Notes: a model not told the origin generated them from the letters alone. A stretch of 64,000 nucleotides of DNA from Marinimicrobium agarilyticum DSM 16975 (GCF_000423345.1 NZ_AUHU01000012.1:62001-126000), one strand, 5' to 3'. Numbered from the stretch's first letter, positions 35,801 to 45,003 are shown. A program made the numbers and translations.

Positions 35801-36856
35801 CGCACTTGAAGACACGCTGGATGTCACGCTTGAAGAAGCGCTCGATGAGGCGCTGGAAGAGGGCATGGACGAGCTGGACGAGGCGCTCGAGCTGCTGCTG
35901 GAGGCGGTGCCTGCAAAACTCAGCTCAAAGGCGTCCAGGTTCCACTGCCAGTCATTGCTGCCCGCGCCCTGAAGTCGAATATCGACTACCCCTTGGGGCA
36001 GGTAGACGCTGCTCGTGGCCTCCAGAGCGTTGAACGTGTCCCAGCTACTGGCGGGGACAGACGTGGTGTGCTTGGAAACCCAACTGCCACTTTCGTTGAC
36101 CAATAATTCAACGGCGGCGCCGTCGCTGATGGCCGTGCCGATGTAATAGGTCAGATCGTAAAGGCCGGCCTGTGGCACCGACACCTGATAATCAGCGTAG
36201 TCGCCACGGTTGACGTAATTCAGGGCCGTCGCGCCGTTTACCGTATATACGCTGATGGGGTCGGGCTGGCCGTCGGCATAGGTGCCACCAATGGCATGGT
36301 AGTTTTCGGCTTCTTGCCGCAGCCCCGGAGTGGGCTCGGGTTCAACGTCGCTTTCCATCAGCGTCAGCCGGAATTTATCCATGTTCCACTGCCAAGCATT
36401 GCTGCCCGAGCCGTGCAACCGAATGCGTACCGTACCGGCCGGCAGTTGAACGGTATGGGGCGCGAGGACGGACTCGAAGTAGTCCCAGTGGCCGGTGGGC
36501 ACGGTGGTCTGGCCCTGGCTGTTCCAACTGGAGCCGTCGTTGACCAGAAACTCCACTTCCGAGCCCGAGCTCACAGAGGTGCCCACCAAATACTCCACAC
36601 CGTAGGTGCCGGCGTCGGCAAGCTCTATCTCGTATTCGACGTAATCCCCATGATTGACGTAGTTGATGGCATCAGTGCCATTGACGGTGTAGACGCTCAC
36701 CGGCTGTGGCTGTCCATCAGCGTAACTTCCACCGGACCCGTCAAAGGCCTCTGCCTCGACTTCTAACGTTTGCGCGACCGCGTGGTACCCCGCCAATGTG
36801 CCGCCCGAGAGGGTGGCAATCATTAAGGGGAGTGTCGCTAGCTGCTTTTTATTCAT
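32849..36856 (-). CDS. GH86 beta-agarase/porphyranase with three CBM6 modules
   Basis: A 1335-residue secreted enzyme. Signal peptide 1-29; CBM6 at about 30-168; a second, closely similar CBM6 at 178-316; polyserine linker 318-360; third CBM6 at 370-502; calcium-binding thrombospondin type 3 repeats at 508-640 (repeated DxDxDGxxD with Cys pairs); then a GH86 catalytic part. Glu822 in WEVINEPD is the expected acid/base and Glu993 in VLSEYGA the nucleophile. GH86 enzymes are endo-acting on agarose or porphyran; which applies here cannot be told by eye. The architecture is like Saccharophagus GH86 agarases. AGAGG precedes the ATG. An operator-like site lies about 260 bases upstream in the divergent region. 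Confidence 0.95.
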   Translation of the reverse strand: MNKKQLATLPLMIATLSGGTLAGYHAVAQTLEVEAEAFDGSGGSYADGQPQPVSVYTVNGTDAINYVNHGDYVEYEIELADAGTYGVEYLVGTSVSSGSEVEFLVNDGSSWNSQGQTTVPTGHWDYFESVLAPHTVQLPAGTVRIRLHGSGSNAWQWNMDKFRLTLMESDVEPEPTPGLRQEAENYHAIGGTYADGQPDPISVYTVNGATALNYVNRGDYADYQVSVPQAGLYDLTYYIGTAISDGAAVELLVNESGSWVSKHTTSVPASSWDTFNALEATSSVYLPQGVVDIRLQGAGSNDWQWNLDAFELSFAGTASSSSSSASSSSSMPSSSASSSASSSVTSSVSSSASSSASSAPPSGDPIPVSGTFTLEAEHYQASAGELETYQVDGGTAVNYFNAGDHIEFVINHSDGGLYEAVYRVATGNSSGTAAGLMVTDHSGDLVLKNTTAITSQGDWDTFYDQTSSTRFNIFPGESRIRITGAGSEDFQFNIDAIEFRRIGAVDNNLDGDGDGISDINDVCPDTPDSEVANGEGCSASQRDGDEDGISDLIDQCPSTPQNAFVDEQGCESSGGDDDDFDGVANESDSCPTAYGVNVGPDGCSATGRDNDGDGVVNAEDTCSATPAGEFANRNGCSSSQVSNAETVTVNVNANIEHIVNGVSDFGRDRHMTMHSTVFEQDWNGHTDKLNYVLNTLDVYFGRDNGSATWKFGETPEDEQRPNHADLEWMVTRGEELRQLYENTPLYDRFPESKTEMIAGTNPHPTYPTLSWYSTGFTNTDWQPKDIQTSAEWMGQYLEQYFAHSGNGNVGEPMPTFWEVINEPDMKMKTGAFMVTNQEAIWEYHNLVANQIRSRLGSEAPMIGGMTWGQHDFYKRDGISRYADDNYDQWITHEDPQQEAEAEAFYENAMATPVDDTRAQDWYQWDVMWKGFMEAAGDNMDFYAVHIYDWPSVNMTGPETLRRGGHVQAMLDMMEWYDVHENGVNNRKPIVLSEYGAVQGGWDQRAHEERFDAESLKSFNAMLMQFLERPDYVIKSMPFTPAKPLWGYLPGGCGYDDATPCTTRYHYAMLIEDQLNSGNWEWSSYIHFYELWKDVQGTRVDTASTDPDVQVDSYVDGSNLFVILNNLETAATTVDLNVSGLGGNSLSNVELRQLYYPGDDSVLLDRRHMNQAPSTVTLEGNGTVVLRYSTNANIAVNEQVQEHKYFGDSVSGGSEPHRVSVAGGAVELNVDGVQVPSGAAEAMLRLTVALYPGEDDVEGGNLTLDSLTINGTAVETPIDWRGPKENSAERYFATLEIPVPVSVLQSNNQILADFHHNGELTVSNLTVWDFSTQPQR
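35777..35905 (-). repeat. Polyserine linker coding repeat in the GH86 gene
   Basis: About 43 codons encode almost only serine with occasional Ala, Pro, Met, Thr or Val. The DNA is a degenerate repeat of serine codons. Such linkers are typical of secreted enzymes of Cellvibrio, Saccharophagus and Teredinibacter and support that placement. Confidence 0.85.
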
Positions 36857-37114
36857 AAAAACCTCTAAGCACGATTAGTTATAGGATTATTGATGTCTAG
36901 CAAGCCATACCACTGGGCTGCTAGCCGGAATTCCCTTTCGTTACCGCTCGAGGTGAGAAAGCACTCGCGTGACCCCTGCAAAAGAGGGGACGGAGTGCGA
37001 ACACATCGACCCATGCCAGCGATTGTCGGTGTAGTGCTTGGGCATGGGGCGAAGTGAAAGGGCCCTTGGTCTTATGTGTTGGTGGCGGGCCTTAACTGGT
37101 TTTGGTAACCGTAT

Positions 37115-37126
37115 ATTGTCTACAGT
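37115..37126. promoter_or_regulatory. Operator-like site in the GH86/sulfatase divergent region
   Basis: ATTGTCTACAGT fits ATTGTNNACA(A/G)T exactly. It is about 260 bases from the GH86 start and 190 from the sulfatase start; the second site at 37284 is closer to the sulfatase, so this one more likely serves GH86. Confidence 0.55.
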
Positions 37127-37283
37127 ACACATTTCTAAGGCAGGCTAGTAGGTAGATCGGTGGTTTGGGTGCCAATCATCCCGTTTTGAGACGAGAGTCA
37201 CACTGGTGCGATGATTTGAGTGCCTGCACGATAGTTTGGTGGGGCTGCGGCGCAGGGTTTTCGGGGCAGCAAGTGTGTGCTAT

Positions 37284-37295
37284 ATTGATGACAAT
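37284..37295 (+). promoter_or_regulatory. Operator-like site just upstream of the sulfatase gene
   Basis: ATTGATGACAAT differs from the window motif at one base (A for T in the left arm). It ends 20 bases before the sulfatase start, where a bound protein would block initiation. Confidence 0.5.
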
Positions 37296-37315
37296 ATACA
37301 ATAATGAGGTGGGTA

Positions 37316-38827
37316 ATGTCTGTTATTCGTGTGGGTTCGTGTCTGTCCCAATTCGCTTGCTTGATGGCGGGGTTGCTGTGTTTGTTTTTCTCCACGACCG
37401 TCGAGGCTGAGGCAACTCAGCCGAATATTCTGGTGATTCTGGCGGATGATCTGGGTTATGGAGACCTTGGATACACCGGCTCCAAAGAAATCAGAACGCC
37501 CAATATTGATGATTTGGCCGCCGGAGGGGTGGTCATGGAGAACGGCTATGTGACCCACCCCTATTGTGGCCCCTCCCGGGCGGGATTGCTGACCGGGCGC
37601 TACCAGGCGCGTTTTGGGATGGAAAATAATGTCGCCTATTCACCGTATGATCCTCATGCGGGGCTGCCGGAGGAGGAGCGGACATTTGCCTCGCGTCTCC
37701 AGGCGGTTGGCTATACCACAGGCATTATCGGAAAATGGCACCTCGGCGCAGCTCCGAATCATCACCCCAATCGCCGGGGGTTTGACTACTTCTATGGATT
37801 TTTGTCAGGGGGCCATAACTACTTTCCGGAGGATGTTAGCGTGACCCGCCCGTTGCTGACCGAAGGTGGCAAGCCGGACTACATGGTGAATGAAGGGGGT
37901 TATTTGCCGTTAATGCGAAATGAAAAAGGGGCCACCTTCGACGAATACCTGACAACGGCGCTGAGTCGTGATGCCGCCCGCTTCGTGCGCGAGAGCGACT
38001 CGCCGTTTATGCTCTACCTCTCCTACAACGCCCCCCACGCACCGCTGGAGGCGCCTCAGGACGTTACTGATCAGTATCAACACATTGAAGACCCGGAGCG
38101 GCGTACCTATGCCGCGATGGTGGACGTTATGGACCGTGGGATTGGCCAAGTGCTTGAGGCGTTAAAGCAATCGGGTAAGTACGAAAATACCCTGATTTTC
38201 TTTCTGTCGGACAATGGTGGTGTCTACCCAGAGTCCTGGATGCCCAATGCCGACTGGGCGGACAACTCTCCCTACCGGCGCGGCAAAGTGAGCTTGCTTG
38301 AAGGCGGGGTACATGTTCCGTTTGTTGTGCACTGGCCGGGAACCCTTCCAGAGGGCAAACGCTTTGATGGCTTGGTCTCGGCTTTGGATATCGCAGCGAC
38401 CTCCGTTGCGCTGGCCGGGGCAGAAGTGCCCGAGGACAAGCTGGATGGAGTGAACCTCATGCCGTTTCTATCCGATGAGCGGCAGGGGTCGCCTCACAAA
38501 GCCCTGTTTTGGCGGCTGGAAGAGGACGACTACCTTTGGGCTGTTCGCACGCCAGAGTACAAGTACATGCGTCAACCCTTGCCGGGCGTTGGTAAAGGCT
38601 TCTTCGATATGGTGAATGATCCCTACGAAAGTGAAAACCTGTTGGGAGAACACCCGCAGAAGCAAGAGCAACTGGCAGAGCTTTGGAACGAGTGGAACGC
38701 GAAGAACCAGTCAAACGTTCTGCTCCAAGCCTACCCCTATATGGAGCGCCGAAAAGCCTTCTATGATGCTTTGTATAAAGAGCGCGTTCGGGCGGCAAAG
38801 CAACGGGAGCCTTACACGGTTCAGTAG
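37316..38827 (+). CDS. Secreted type I (S1) sulfatase
   Basis: A 503-residue sulfatase. A leader of about 30 residues ends near VEAEA; NILVILADDLGYGDLG gives the first metal aspartates, and Cys84 in YCGPSRAGLLTGR is the cysteine converted to formylglycine, so a maturation enzyme must be encoded elsewhere. GKWHLG and SDNGG are further metal and substrate landmarks. It removes sulfate esters from carbohydrates, here probably from porphyran or carrageenan-like galactans, in the periplasm. The ATG at 37316 is chosen for GAGG just upstream. The S1 subfamily, and thus the exact sulfate position, cannot be assigned from motifs alone. Confidence 0.92.
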   Translation: MSVIRVGSCLSQFACLMAGLLCLFFSTTVEAEATQPNILVILADDLGYGDLGYTGSKEIRTPNIDDLAAGGVVMENGYVTHPYCGPSRAGLLTGRYQARFGMENNVAYSPYDPHAGLPEEERTFASRLQAVGYTTGIIGKWHLGAAPNHHPNRRGFDYFYGFLSGGHNYFPEDVSVTRPLLTEGGKPDYMVNEGGYLPLMRNEKGATFDEYLTTALSRDAARFVRESDSPFMLYLSYNAPHAPLEAPQDVTDQYQHIEDPERRTYAAMVDVMDRGIGQVLEALKQSGKYENTLIFFLSDNGGVYPESWMPNADWADNSPYRRGKVSLLEGGVHVPFVVHWPGTLPEGKRFDGLVSALDIAATSVALAGAEVPEDKLDGVNLMPFLSDERQGSPHKALFWRLEEDDYLWAVRTPEYKYMRQPLPGVGKGFFDMVNDPYESENLLGEHPQKQEQLAELWNEWNAKNQSNVLLQAYPYMERRKAFYDALYKERVRAAKQREPYTVQ

Positions 38828-38845
38828 CCCCCATCACTACCTCCC

Positions 38846-38873
38846 TCCCGCAGCTCTCACGGGCGGCGGGAGC
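38846..38873 (+). terminator. Hairpin after the sulfatase gene
   Basis: CTCCCGC (38846-38852) pairs with GCGGGAG (38867-38873) 18 bases after the sulfatase stop. No T-run follows. The remaining bases to the next gene at 39112 contain no other recognisable feature and lack the operator motif. Confidence 0.4.
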
Positions 38874-39111
38874 TCATGTCGCTCTACTCCCTGCCTGAAT
38901 CACTTTGCTCTCCCCGTAAATCCACTCCTCTGAGAAAGAGAACGCTTGCTTATAGTCGCGTAAGAGCGGCGTGGTTCGATCGCAACAGTCTTTCAAAAAA
39001 ACGTAAAAGAATATGTGTCAAAAATGCTCCGTCAAAACACTCTATGTAAGAGTGGGGCGTTTAGACACCCTGCGAATGAGTTTAAAGATAACAATACTCA
39101 GGAGAATAACA

Positions 39112-41862
39112 GTGCGACTAAAGAGAAACCCGATTGCCACTGGAATAATGATAGCGGTGGGAGCGCAAACAACGTTGTTGACTGGGTTGCTGGCTATGCC
39201 GGCAATTAGCCAGACAAGCTCGCCTAATGGCAGCCCAGTTGTTGAAGAGATTGTCACAACAGGCATTCGACAGAGTCTCGGTAGAGCGAAGGATATCAAG
39301 CGAGAGTCGGCCCAAGTGGTTGATGCAATTGTCGCGGAAGATATTGGCAAGTTGCCGGACTCCAACATTGCCGAATCGCTCCAGAGGGTGTCTGGTGTGC
39401 AGGTTGATCGTGGTATAGGCGAGGGAGCCTCCATATCTATTCGGGGGCTGCGAAATAATGTTGTGTTGGTAAATGGCCGAGAAGTCTACGACGCGAGTGG
39501 TCGCGGCGGCCAGGGCCCTGACACTCTGGCGACGTCTTCTTACGGCTTGCTGTCCCTTGTGCCTTCAGACCTCGTTTCCCGATTAACGGTAACAAAACTG
39601 TCGGCCTCTGATGACATCGAAGGGGCCGTCGGTGGCATCGTCAACATTGTCACTGCAAAACCGTTGGACAATGATGGCTTGGTCGCCTCGGGCACAGTTT
39701 CCGCTCAGTATGGAGATCTGGCAGGAAAAGCTGCGGGGAAGGGGTCCTTCTTGGTATCGAACACGTTTCTGGGCGACACGCTTGGTTTTCAACTGAGCGG
39801 TTCCTATGGGGAAAGCGCTATACGTGAAGATGGCTTCAATACGTTTTCCGGTTACACCCGTTTGTCGAATGGTCTGAGCTTTGACGATGAGACGGCATAC
39901 AATGCCGTCACGGGGCCTGATGGAGAGTTGGTCAATCCAGACCCGAATGGAGACGGGGTGCTTGGCATATACCACCAGGACCCGAGGTTCTGGCAGATTG
40001 ATGATGCCCGGGACCGGGTCGGCTACAGCTTTACCGCCCAGTGGCAACCGACTGAAAACACGGAGTTAACGTATGATTTGCTAGCGTCGCGCATTGAGTC
40101 CGAGCGCGATCGTCACTGGTTGGGTGTCTTCTCTGGGTTTGGTGCGCATACAGACGCGGTGCTGTCGGAACAGGAGGTGATGTACAAGGGTGTAGTACAC
40201 CGCCCGGTTCAAACCAACGTGGAATACGCCAAGTTCTCAAATGATGTAGTCACCCATGCCCTGAACTTCGAATGGTCGATCAACGATGCTATTGAGATGA
40301 GTTCCGAGGTTTCAATCAACAACTCCGATAGCCAATCACACCAGAACTTTTTCAGACTCCAGGCGAACAACGCCACCCCAACGCCCTATGACTATCGACC
40401 GGAGTTTCCTTCCTACAGTTTTGGGAATACAGTGGTTAACGACCCAGAAGAACTGCATCTTTCGATCCTCTTCGACAGCGTGCTGAATTACCGGACTGAT
40501 CATTCGGCATTCCGCGTTGACTTTGATCATGAGCTGTCGGACGCCTTGAGCCTGGAGTACGGGGCGCGCTGGTCGTCACTTGAAACGGAATTTAGCAACA
40601 ATTCGGTCGATTTACGGCCGGCAACCCCGGCGGACCAGTTGGACGCGTTTACTACCGTTTGGTCAAGTACTGATTTTCTGTCGGGTCAGGCGCCTGACAT
40701 GCCAAGGTCTTACCTGTCTGCTTCAGAGGTAATGAAGGCGGGTGGGTGCACGGTGATGGAGTCGTTCTACCGAAACCATCCCGACCCGGCGCAGACCGAG
40801 GCGTACTCAGAAGGTAACAATCCGGGGCTGGGCTGTGACACCCGTTCTCCAAGATTCAACACCGTGGAGGAAGATTTTGCCGCTCTTTACGGGAAACTGA
40901 ACTTCTATTCAGAGTTGGGCGATATTCCGGTATCCGGGAATGTGGGGGTTCGAAACCTATCCCGGGATTTAACCTCGACAGGTACGCTGAGGGTGGAGGG
41001 TGAGCCGCCGCGCCCGATAGTGACAAAAATCAGCAATGATGACCTGCTGCCCTCCGCTGTGGTGAAAGCGGATCTTTCAGATGATGTCGTGGTGCGAGCG
41101 GGCGCGGCCCGTGTTCTCTCTTACCCAAACACCGGCGACCTGAGAAACGACTTGATGATCTTCGGTAGTGGTAACGGAACTGGAGGCTCCCCGGAACTAA
41201 AACCCTTTGAGGCGGACCAGCTGGACGTTTCCATTGAATACTACTTCGGAGACGAGGGAATCGTGTCTATGGGCTACTTTGTAAAGGACATCAAGTCGTT
41301 TGTGGTTCAGCAAACCACGTCGGAAACCATCCCCAATTTTGTAAACCCTCTGGACGGGTCCAATCAGGGACTCATATCAAGAGGTATCAACGGTGATGGT
41401 GGATCGATTGACGGTGTAGAGCTCCTATATCAGCAATCCTATTCATGGCTTCCTTCCCCCTTTGACGGGCTGGGTGTCATGGCAACTTACTCCTTCATTG
41501 AAAGTACCACACCGTTTGAAGACCCTTCAGGAAAGAAGCTGCCTCAACCGGGGTTGTCTGAGAACAACGTCAACTTCGTGGCCTTCTGGGAGAAAGGACC
41601 TGCCGGCGTCCGTCTCGCCTACAATTGGCGTGATGAGTTTTTGGACCGGTTGGGGTTTAGTGGCTCTGGCATCTACCAGGACTCATACGAGGACCTGGCG
41701 CTTACTGCTAGCTGGGACCTTAATGACCAGGTTACCCTGAACTTTGAGGCAACAAATCTGCTGGATACCGACCAGCGCCTGTATAACACAGTTCCCGAAG
41801 CGACGAGAAGTATCGTTCAGTATGGTCCGTCGTATGGAGTGTCGTTGCGCTTCTCTCTATGA
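39112..41862 (+). CDS. TonB-dependent receptor (third copy)
   Basis: A 916-residue receptor. VEEIVTTGIRQSL is TonB-box-like; the plug has IVAEDIGKLPDSN, SIRGLR and VNGREVYD, and the barrel ends in YGVSLRFSL. A GTG at 39112 with AGGAG seven bases upstream gives a basic leader and hydrophobic stretch ending MPAISQ; ATGs at 39013 and 39076 are possible but lack a comparable site. There is no STN signalling domain, so it is not the receptor half of a FecA-type switch even though an ECF sigma factor is encoded downstream. It opens the plus-strand block 39-55 kb and probably imports a galactan oligosaccharide. Confidence 0.92.
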   Translation: MRLKRNPIATGIMIAVGAQTTLLTGLLAMPAISQTSSPNGSPVVEEIVTTGIRQSLGRAKDIKRESAQVVDAIVAEDIGKLPDSNIAESLQRVSGVQVDRGIGEGASISIRGLRNNVVLVNGREVYDASGRGGQGPDTLATSSYGLLSLVPSDLVSRLTVTKLSASDDIEGAVGGIVNIVTAKPLDNDGLVASGTVSAQYGDLAGKAAGKGSFLVSNTFLGDTLGFQLSGSYGESAIREDGFNTFSGYTRLSNGLSFDDETAYNAVTGPDGELVNPDPNGDGVLGIYHQDPRFWQIDDARDRVGYSFTAQWQPTENTELTYDLLASRIESERDRHWLGVFSGFGAHTDAVLSEQEVMYKGVVHRPVQTNVEYAKFSNDVVTHALNFEWSINDAIEMSSEVSINNSDSQSHQNFFRLQANNATPTPYDYRPEFPSYSFGNTVVNDPEELHLSILFDSVLNYRTDHSAFRVDFDHELSDALSLEYGARWSSLETEFSNNSVDLRPATPADQLDAFTTVWSSTDFLSGQAPDMPRSYLSASEVMKAGGCTVMESFYRNHPDPAQTEAYSEGNNPGLGCDTRSPRFNTVEEDFAALYGKLNFYSELGDIPVSGNVGVRNLSRDLTSTGTLRVEGEPPRPIVTKISNDDLLPSAVVKADLSDDVVVRAGAARVLSYPNTGDLRNDLMIFGSGNGTGGSPELKPFEADQLDVSIEYYFGDEGIVSMGYFVKDIKSFVVQQTTSETIPNFVNPLDGSNQGLISRGINGDGGSIDGVELLYQQSYSWLPSPFDGLGVMATYSFIESTTPFEDPSGKKLPQPGLSENNVNFVAFWEKGPAGVRLAYNWRDEFLDRLGFSGSGIYQDSYEDLALTASWDLNDQVTLNFEATNLLDTDQRLYNTVPEATRSIVQYGPSYGVSLRFSL

Positions 41863-41965
41863 GGTGTGTTTGATGAGAGTGTAGTTTTTGTATGTTGGTC
41901 TTTCCAGAGTGGCAATAGCTGGAGAGACCGCTACCAATTTTAATGATCGTTTTATAGGTAGACGT

Positions 41966-43216
41966 ATGCGTAACAAGACCGTAGATGCTATTCGAAAAGT
42001 GAGCCTCATCGTCGTTGCTTCAGGGGTATGCGCTTACTCAAATGCGAGTGATGATATTGATCTGAGCCAATGGACTTTGACGTGGAATGACGAGTTTGAC
42101 TATGAAAATGATGAATTAGATAAGAAATGGATATCTCAGAACGGCCCAACCGAGAATCAGTGGGTGCTTAGCAGCCGCTGGCGTGATAACGCGGTGGTAA
42201 AAGATGGCGTTCTTTATTTGCTTAGCAAAAAGGAAAATCGAGGGGGACAGGGTTGGACGACAGGAAACGTCTGGACCAAAGAGACCTTTGGGTTTGGCTA
42301 TTACGAAGCTCGAATGAAGTACGCTGGTGCCTATGGTACCAATAATTCGTTCTGGCTGTGGCCGAAGCAAGGGGTAAGCGAAGGCGATAAAGCCTGCGAA
42401 ATAGATATTAATGAAGGGCACTACCCAAATATCATCAATACTAATGTGCACAACTGGACGGACACTTATACGTTGCCCAGTGGAAGAGTGACGCATGATG
42501 ACGATCAGTTGCATCATACTCTGAATGGCTCACCCGAGCATGCGGTCGAGTTAAGACGGCCCGTTTATACCAAGAAAGTTCGTTTAACGTCCAATAATCC
42601 AGCGTCCATCCATGTGTCCGAATTTCGAGTCATAGCGGCGGAGTCCGGTGAAGGGTACAAAGCAGGTGATAACCTGGCGGTATTGAATCAGGCCTCAATT
42701 GACACCAATGGAATTTTTGATGAGCTTCCTTCAAAGCAAGTGTATGCCATTGACGGAAAAGAGAATACGCGTTGGGTGTCCAAGAAGCATGGCCCAAAGT
42801 GGTTAGAGTTGAGTTGGGACAAAGAAGTTCCGGTAAAGGCGTTGGAGCTTAGAAATGGTTGGTTGCAGGAGTTCGGTGAATCCAAAGGAGAGTACCGAAA
42901 CTTAATCAGTGACTACAGCCTTGAGTACCATGATGGCAGTAAATGGGTCAGAGTCGCACAGTATCACGCCAAGAAGGTGGCTGATTACTCTGAAGAATGG
43001 CACCGTTATGGCCTGGAGTGGGATGAGGACTACTTTCGTTTTTACTTGGACGGCGATCTATTTTATGAGATGCGGAATGATGTCTGCTTTAGCGAGACAA
43101 CCATCCTATTGAGTTTAGCCATTCTGAAGGCGGACATTGCAGGTCCTGTGACTGATGCGATTGACGGTACAAGTATGAAGATTGACTGGGTTCGGTACTA
43201 CACAAAAGATCAGTAA
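41966..43216 (+). CDS. GH16 family endo-galactanase with an inserted discoidin-like domain
   Basis: A 416-residue secreted enzyme. After a leader ending near SNASDD, the GH16 fold begins with WTLTWNDEFDYENDELDKKW. The catalytic motif EIDINE supplies Glu145 (nucleophile), Asp147 and Glu150 (acid/base). The last GH16 strands (YSEEWHRYGLEWDEDYFRFYLDG, split here as YSEEWHRYGLEW then FRFYLDG) only resume at about residue 340. Between about 183 and 340 lies a domain with KKVRLTSNNPASIHVSEFRV and NTRWVSKKHGPKWLELSW, which looks like an F5/8 type C (CBM32-like) domain. A domain nested in the catalytic fold is unusual. Agarase or porphyranase activity is likely from context. The ATG at 41966 begins the leader. 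Confidence 0.85.
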   Translation: MRNKTVDAIRKVSLIVVASGVCAYSNASDDIDLSQWTLTWNDEFDYENDELDKKWISQNGPTENQWVLSSRWRDNAVVKDGVLYLLSKKENRGGQGWTTGNVWTKETFGFGYYEARMKYAGAYGTNNSFWLWPKQGVSEGDKACEIDINEGHYPNIINTNVHNWTDTYTLPSGRVTHDDDQLHHTLNGSPEHAVELRRPVYTKKVRLTSNNPASIHVSEFRVIAAESGEGYKAGDNLAVLNQASIDTNGIFDELPSKQVYAIDGKENTRWVSKKHGPKWLELSWDKEVPVKALELRNGWLQEFGESKGEYRNLISDYSLEYHDGSKWVRVAQYHAKKVADYSEEWHRYGLEWDEDYFRFYLDGDLFYEMRNDVCFSETTILLSLAILKADIAGPVTDAIDGTSMKIDWVRYYTKDQ

Positions 43217-43263
43217 CTGTTCACGGTGGCTATGGTCGGTGATAAGCCGACGAGCGCTTGACG

Positions 43264-43297
43264 GCGGAACGACCCGGGAGGTCCCGGACCGTTCCGC
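43264..43297. other. Long nested hairpin between GH16 and symporter genes
   Basis: GCGGAACG (43264-43271) pairs with CGTTCCGC (43290-43297), and inside it CCGGGA (43274-43279) pairs with TCCCGG (43282-43287). No T-run follows. It could be a transcript-processing or stability element that separates expression of the two genes. Confidence 0.55.
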
Positions 43298-43320
43298 ACC
43301 CACTAAAAGTAAGACGTAGT

Positions 43321-45003
43321 ATGAGTATCGTAGACATCAGCGTTATTGGCGTTTTTACCCTGCTGGTTCTGATTTGTGGAATGAGTTTCTCCAAAGCAGG
43401 AAAAAACATGACCAGCTTCTATGCCGCTGGCGGAGCACTGCCGTGGTGGATGAGTGGTCTCTCGCTCTTCATGAGCTTTTTCTCCTCGGGCACTTTTGTT
43501 ACCTGGGGATCAATAGCCTACAGCCAGGGCTTTGTGGCCATTACCATTCAATGGACCATGGCGATCTCTGGAATACTCGTCGGCCTTTACATTGCCCCTC
43601 GATGGAACCGGACCAAGGCCTTAACGGCTTCTCAGTATATTCGGGATCGTCTGGGCGCCCCTGTTCAAAAAACCTACACCTATATTCTTCTACTGATTGG
43701 TAGCTTCTCTACAGGTGCGTTCCTTTATCCGGTTGCTAAAATTGTGGAGGTCAGTACTGGCATCCCTTTGCCGCTCAGTGTCTTCATTCTGGGGAGCGTG
43801 ATTATGGCCTACACCGCTGTTGGCGGTTTGTGGGCCGTTATCGTTACTGACATTCTGCAGTTTGTGGTTCTTACGGCTGCCGTGATTATTGTGCTTCCTC
43901 TGGCTTTGAACGCAATAGGTGGGTTCGAAGAGTTTGTCGCTCGGGCACCTGAGGACTTTTTTGAGCCGGTCAGTGGTGAGTACAGCTGGGTATTTATTGT
44001 AGTTTTCGGGCTTTATAATTTGTTCTTTATAGCGGGTAACTGGCCTTATGTACAACGATATACGTCAGTCGCCACGCCCGATGATGCCAGAAAAGTGGGA
44101 TTGCTGTTTGGTGCTCTCTATTTTGTAAGTCCCATGATATGGATGCTGCCTCCGATGATCTATCGGGTTCTGAACCCGGATCTTAATGGCTTGGAAAACG
44201 AAGGCGCATACCTGCTAATCTGCAAGGAAATATTGCCTGTCGGTATGTTGGGACTGATGTTGGGAGCCATGGTTTTCGCGACATCAAGCTCAGTGAATAC
44301 CGCGATTAATTTATTCTCTGGCGTCATTGCGAACGACATCTACAAAAATATTAGACCTCATGCGTCAGAGCGAAGCCTGGTCCGTGTCGGGCGCGTGGCT
44401 ACGGTTGCCCTGGGTATGGTCACCATAGGGGTAGCATTGTTAATTCCGTATATGGGGGGCATTGTCTCTTTTGTCTTTACCGTAGCAGCGATGACAGGCG
44501 GTGCACTCTTTCTACCTCCGGTATGGGCACTATTCTCTAAGTATCAGAAGGGTGGGGTGTTATTGAGCGTCTCGTTGATGACGCTGGCAGTCAACGGTTT
44601 CCTTAAGTTTGTGGCTCCACCGGTCTGGGGGCTAAGCCTTGACCGTGAGACAGAAACGATCGTCGGGGTTGGTCTTCCGGTTGTATTGTTGGCGGTATCA
44701 GAGATCTATGCACGAGTTATTCGGTCAGATACCTCCCAGTACCGGATCTACAAAGAGATTGAGAAGGCTAGAACGGAGGCCGAAAGCGAGGTAAGTCAAG
44801 AGGTGCACTCCCAGGACAATCGGTGGGGAAATATGGTGGTGTCGCTGGGCGTTGCGGCTACAGGTTGCATTATGCTTGCACTGTCGCTCATCGCAAATGA
44901 GAGCAGGACTCTGGTGGCGTCAATAGGCGGCGCTATTCTTCTAGTGGGGGCCTGGGGGGGCTATAGGGCGCAGGCCGGAAAGCCGAGGTCCACTGATCGT
45001 TGA
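43321..45003 (+). CDS. Sodium:solute symporter (SSS family)
   Basis: A 560-residue membrane protein with about 14 hydrophobic segments, starting SIVDISVIGVFTLLV. YAAGGALPWWMSGLSLFMS and GNWPYVQRYTS are SSS landmarks. These carriers import sugars and other solutes with sodium across the inner membrane. It lies before the GH117 gene, whose product lacks an export signal, so it is the best candidate for bringing neoagarobiose-size products into the cytoplasm. The ATG at 43321 begins the first membrane segment; a longer frame to 43258 adds Arg-rich residues inconsistent with the family. Confidence 0.9.
   Translation: MSIVDISVIGVFTLLVLICGMSFSKAGKNMTSFYAAGGALPWWMSGLSLFMSFFSSGTFVTWGSIAYSQGFVAITIQWTMAISGILVGLYIAPRWNRTKALTASQYIRDRLGAPVQKTYTYILLLIGSFSTGAFLYPVAKIVEVSTGIPLPLSVFILGSVIMAYTAVGGLWAVIVTDILQFVVLTAAVIIVLPLALNAIGGFEEFVARAPEDFFEPVSGEYSWVFIVVFGLYNLFFIAGNWPYVQRYTSVATPDDARKVGLLFGALYFVSPMIWMLPPMIYRVLNPDLNGLENEGAYLLICKEILPVGMLGLMLGAMVFATSSSVNTAINLFSGVIANDIYKNIRPHASERSLVRVGRVATVALGMVTIGVALLIPYMGGIVSFVFTVAAMTGGALFLPPVWALFSKYQKGGVLLSVSLMTLAVNGFLKFVAPPVWGLSLDRETETIVGVGLPVVLLAVSEIYARVIRSDTSQYRIYKEIEKARTEAESEVSQEVHSQDNRWGNMVVSLGVAATGCIMLALSLIANESRTLVASIGGAILLVGAWGGYRAQAGKPRSTDR

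Larger units (their letters stand above)
36857..37315. other. Divergent intergenic region between GH86 and sulfatase genes
   Basis: A 459-base stretch without a gene. It contains two operator-like sites (37115 and 37284) and an imperfect hairpin at about 36897-36924 in the GH86 leader (CTAGC pairing with GCTAG). No other coding or RNA signal was recognised. Promoters for both genes must lie here. Confidence 0.6.
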
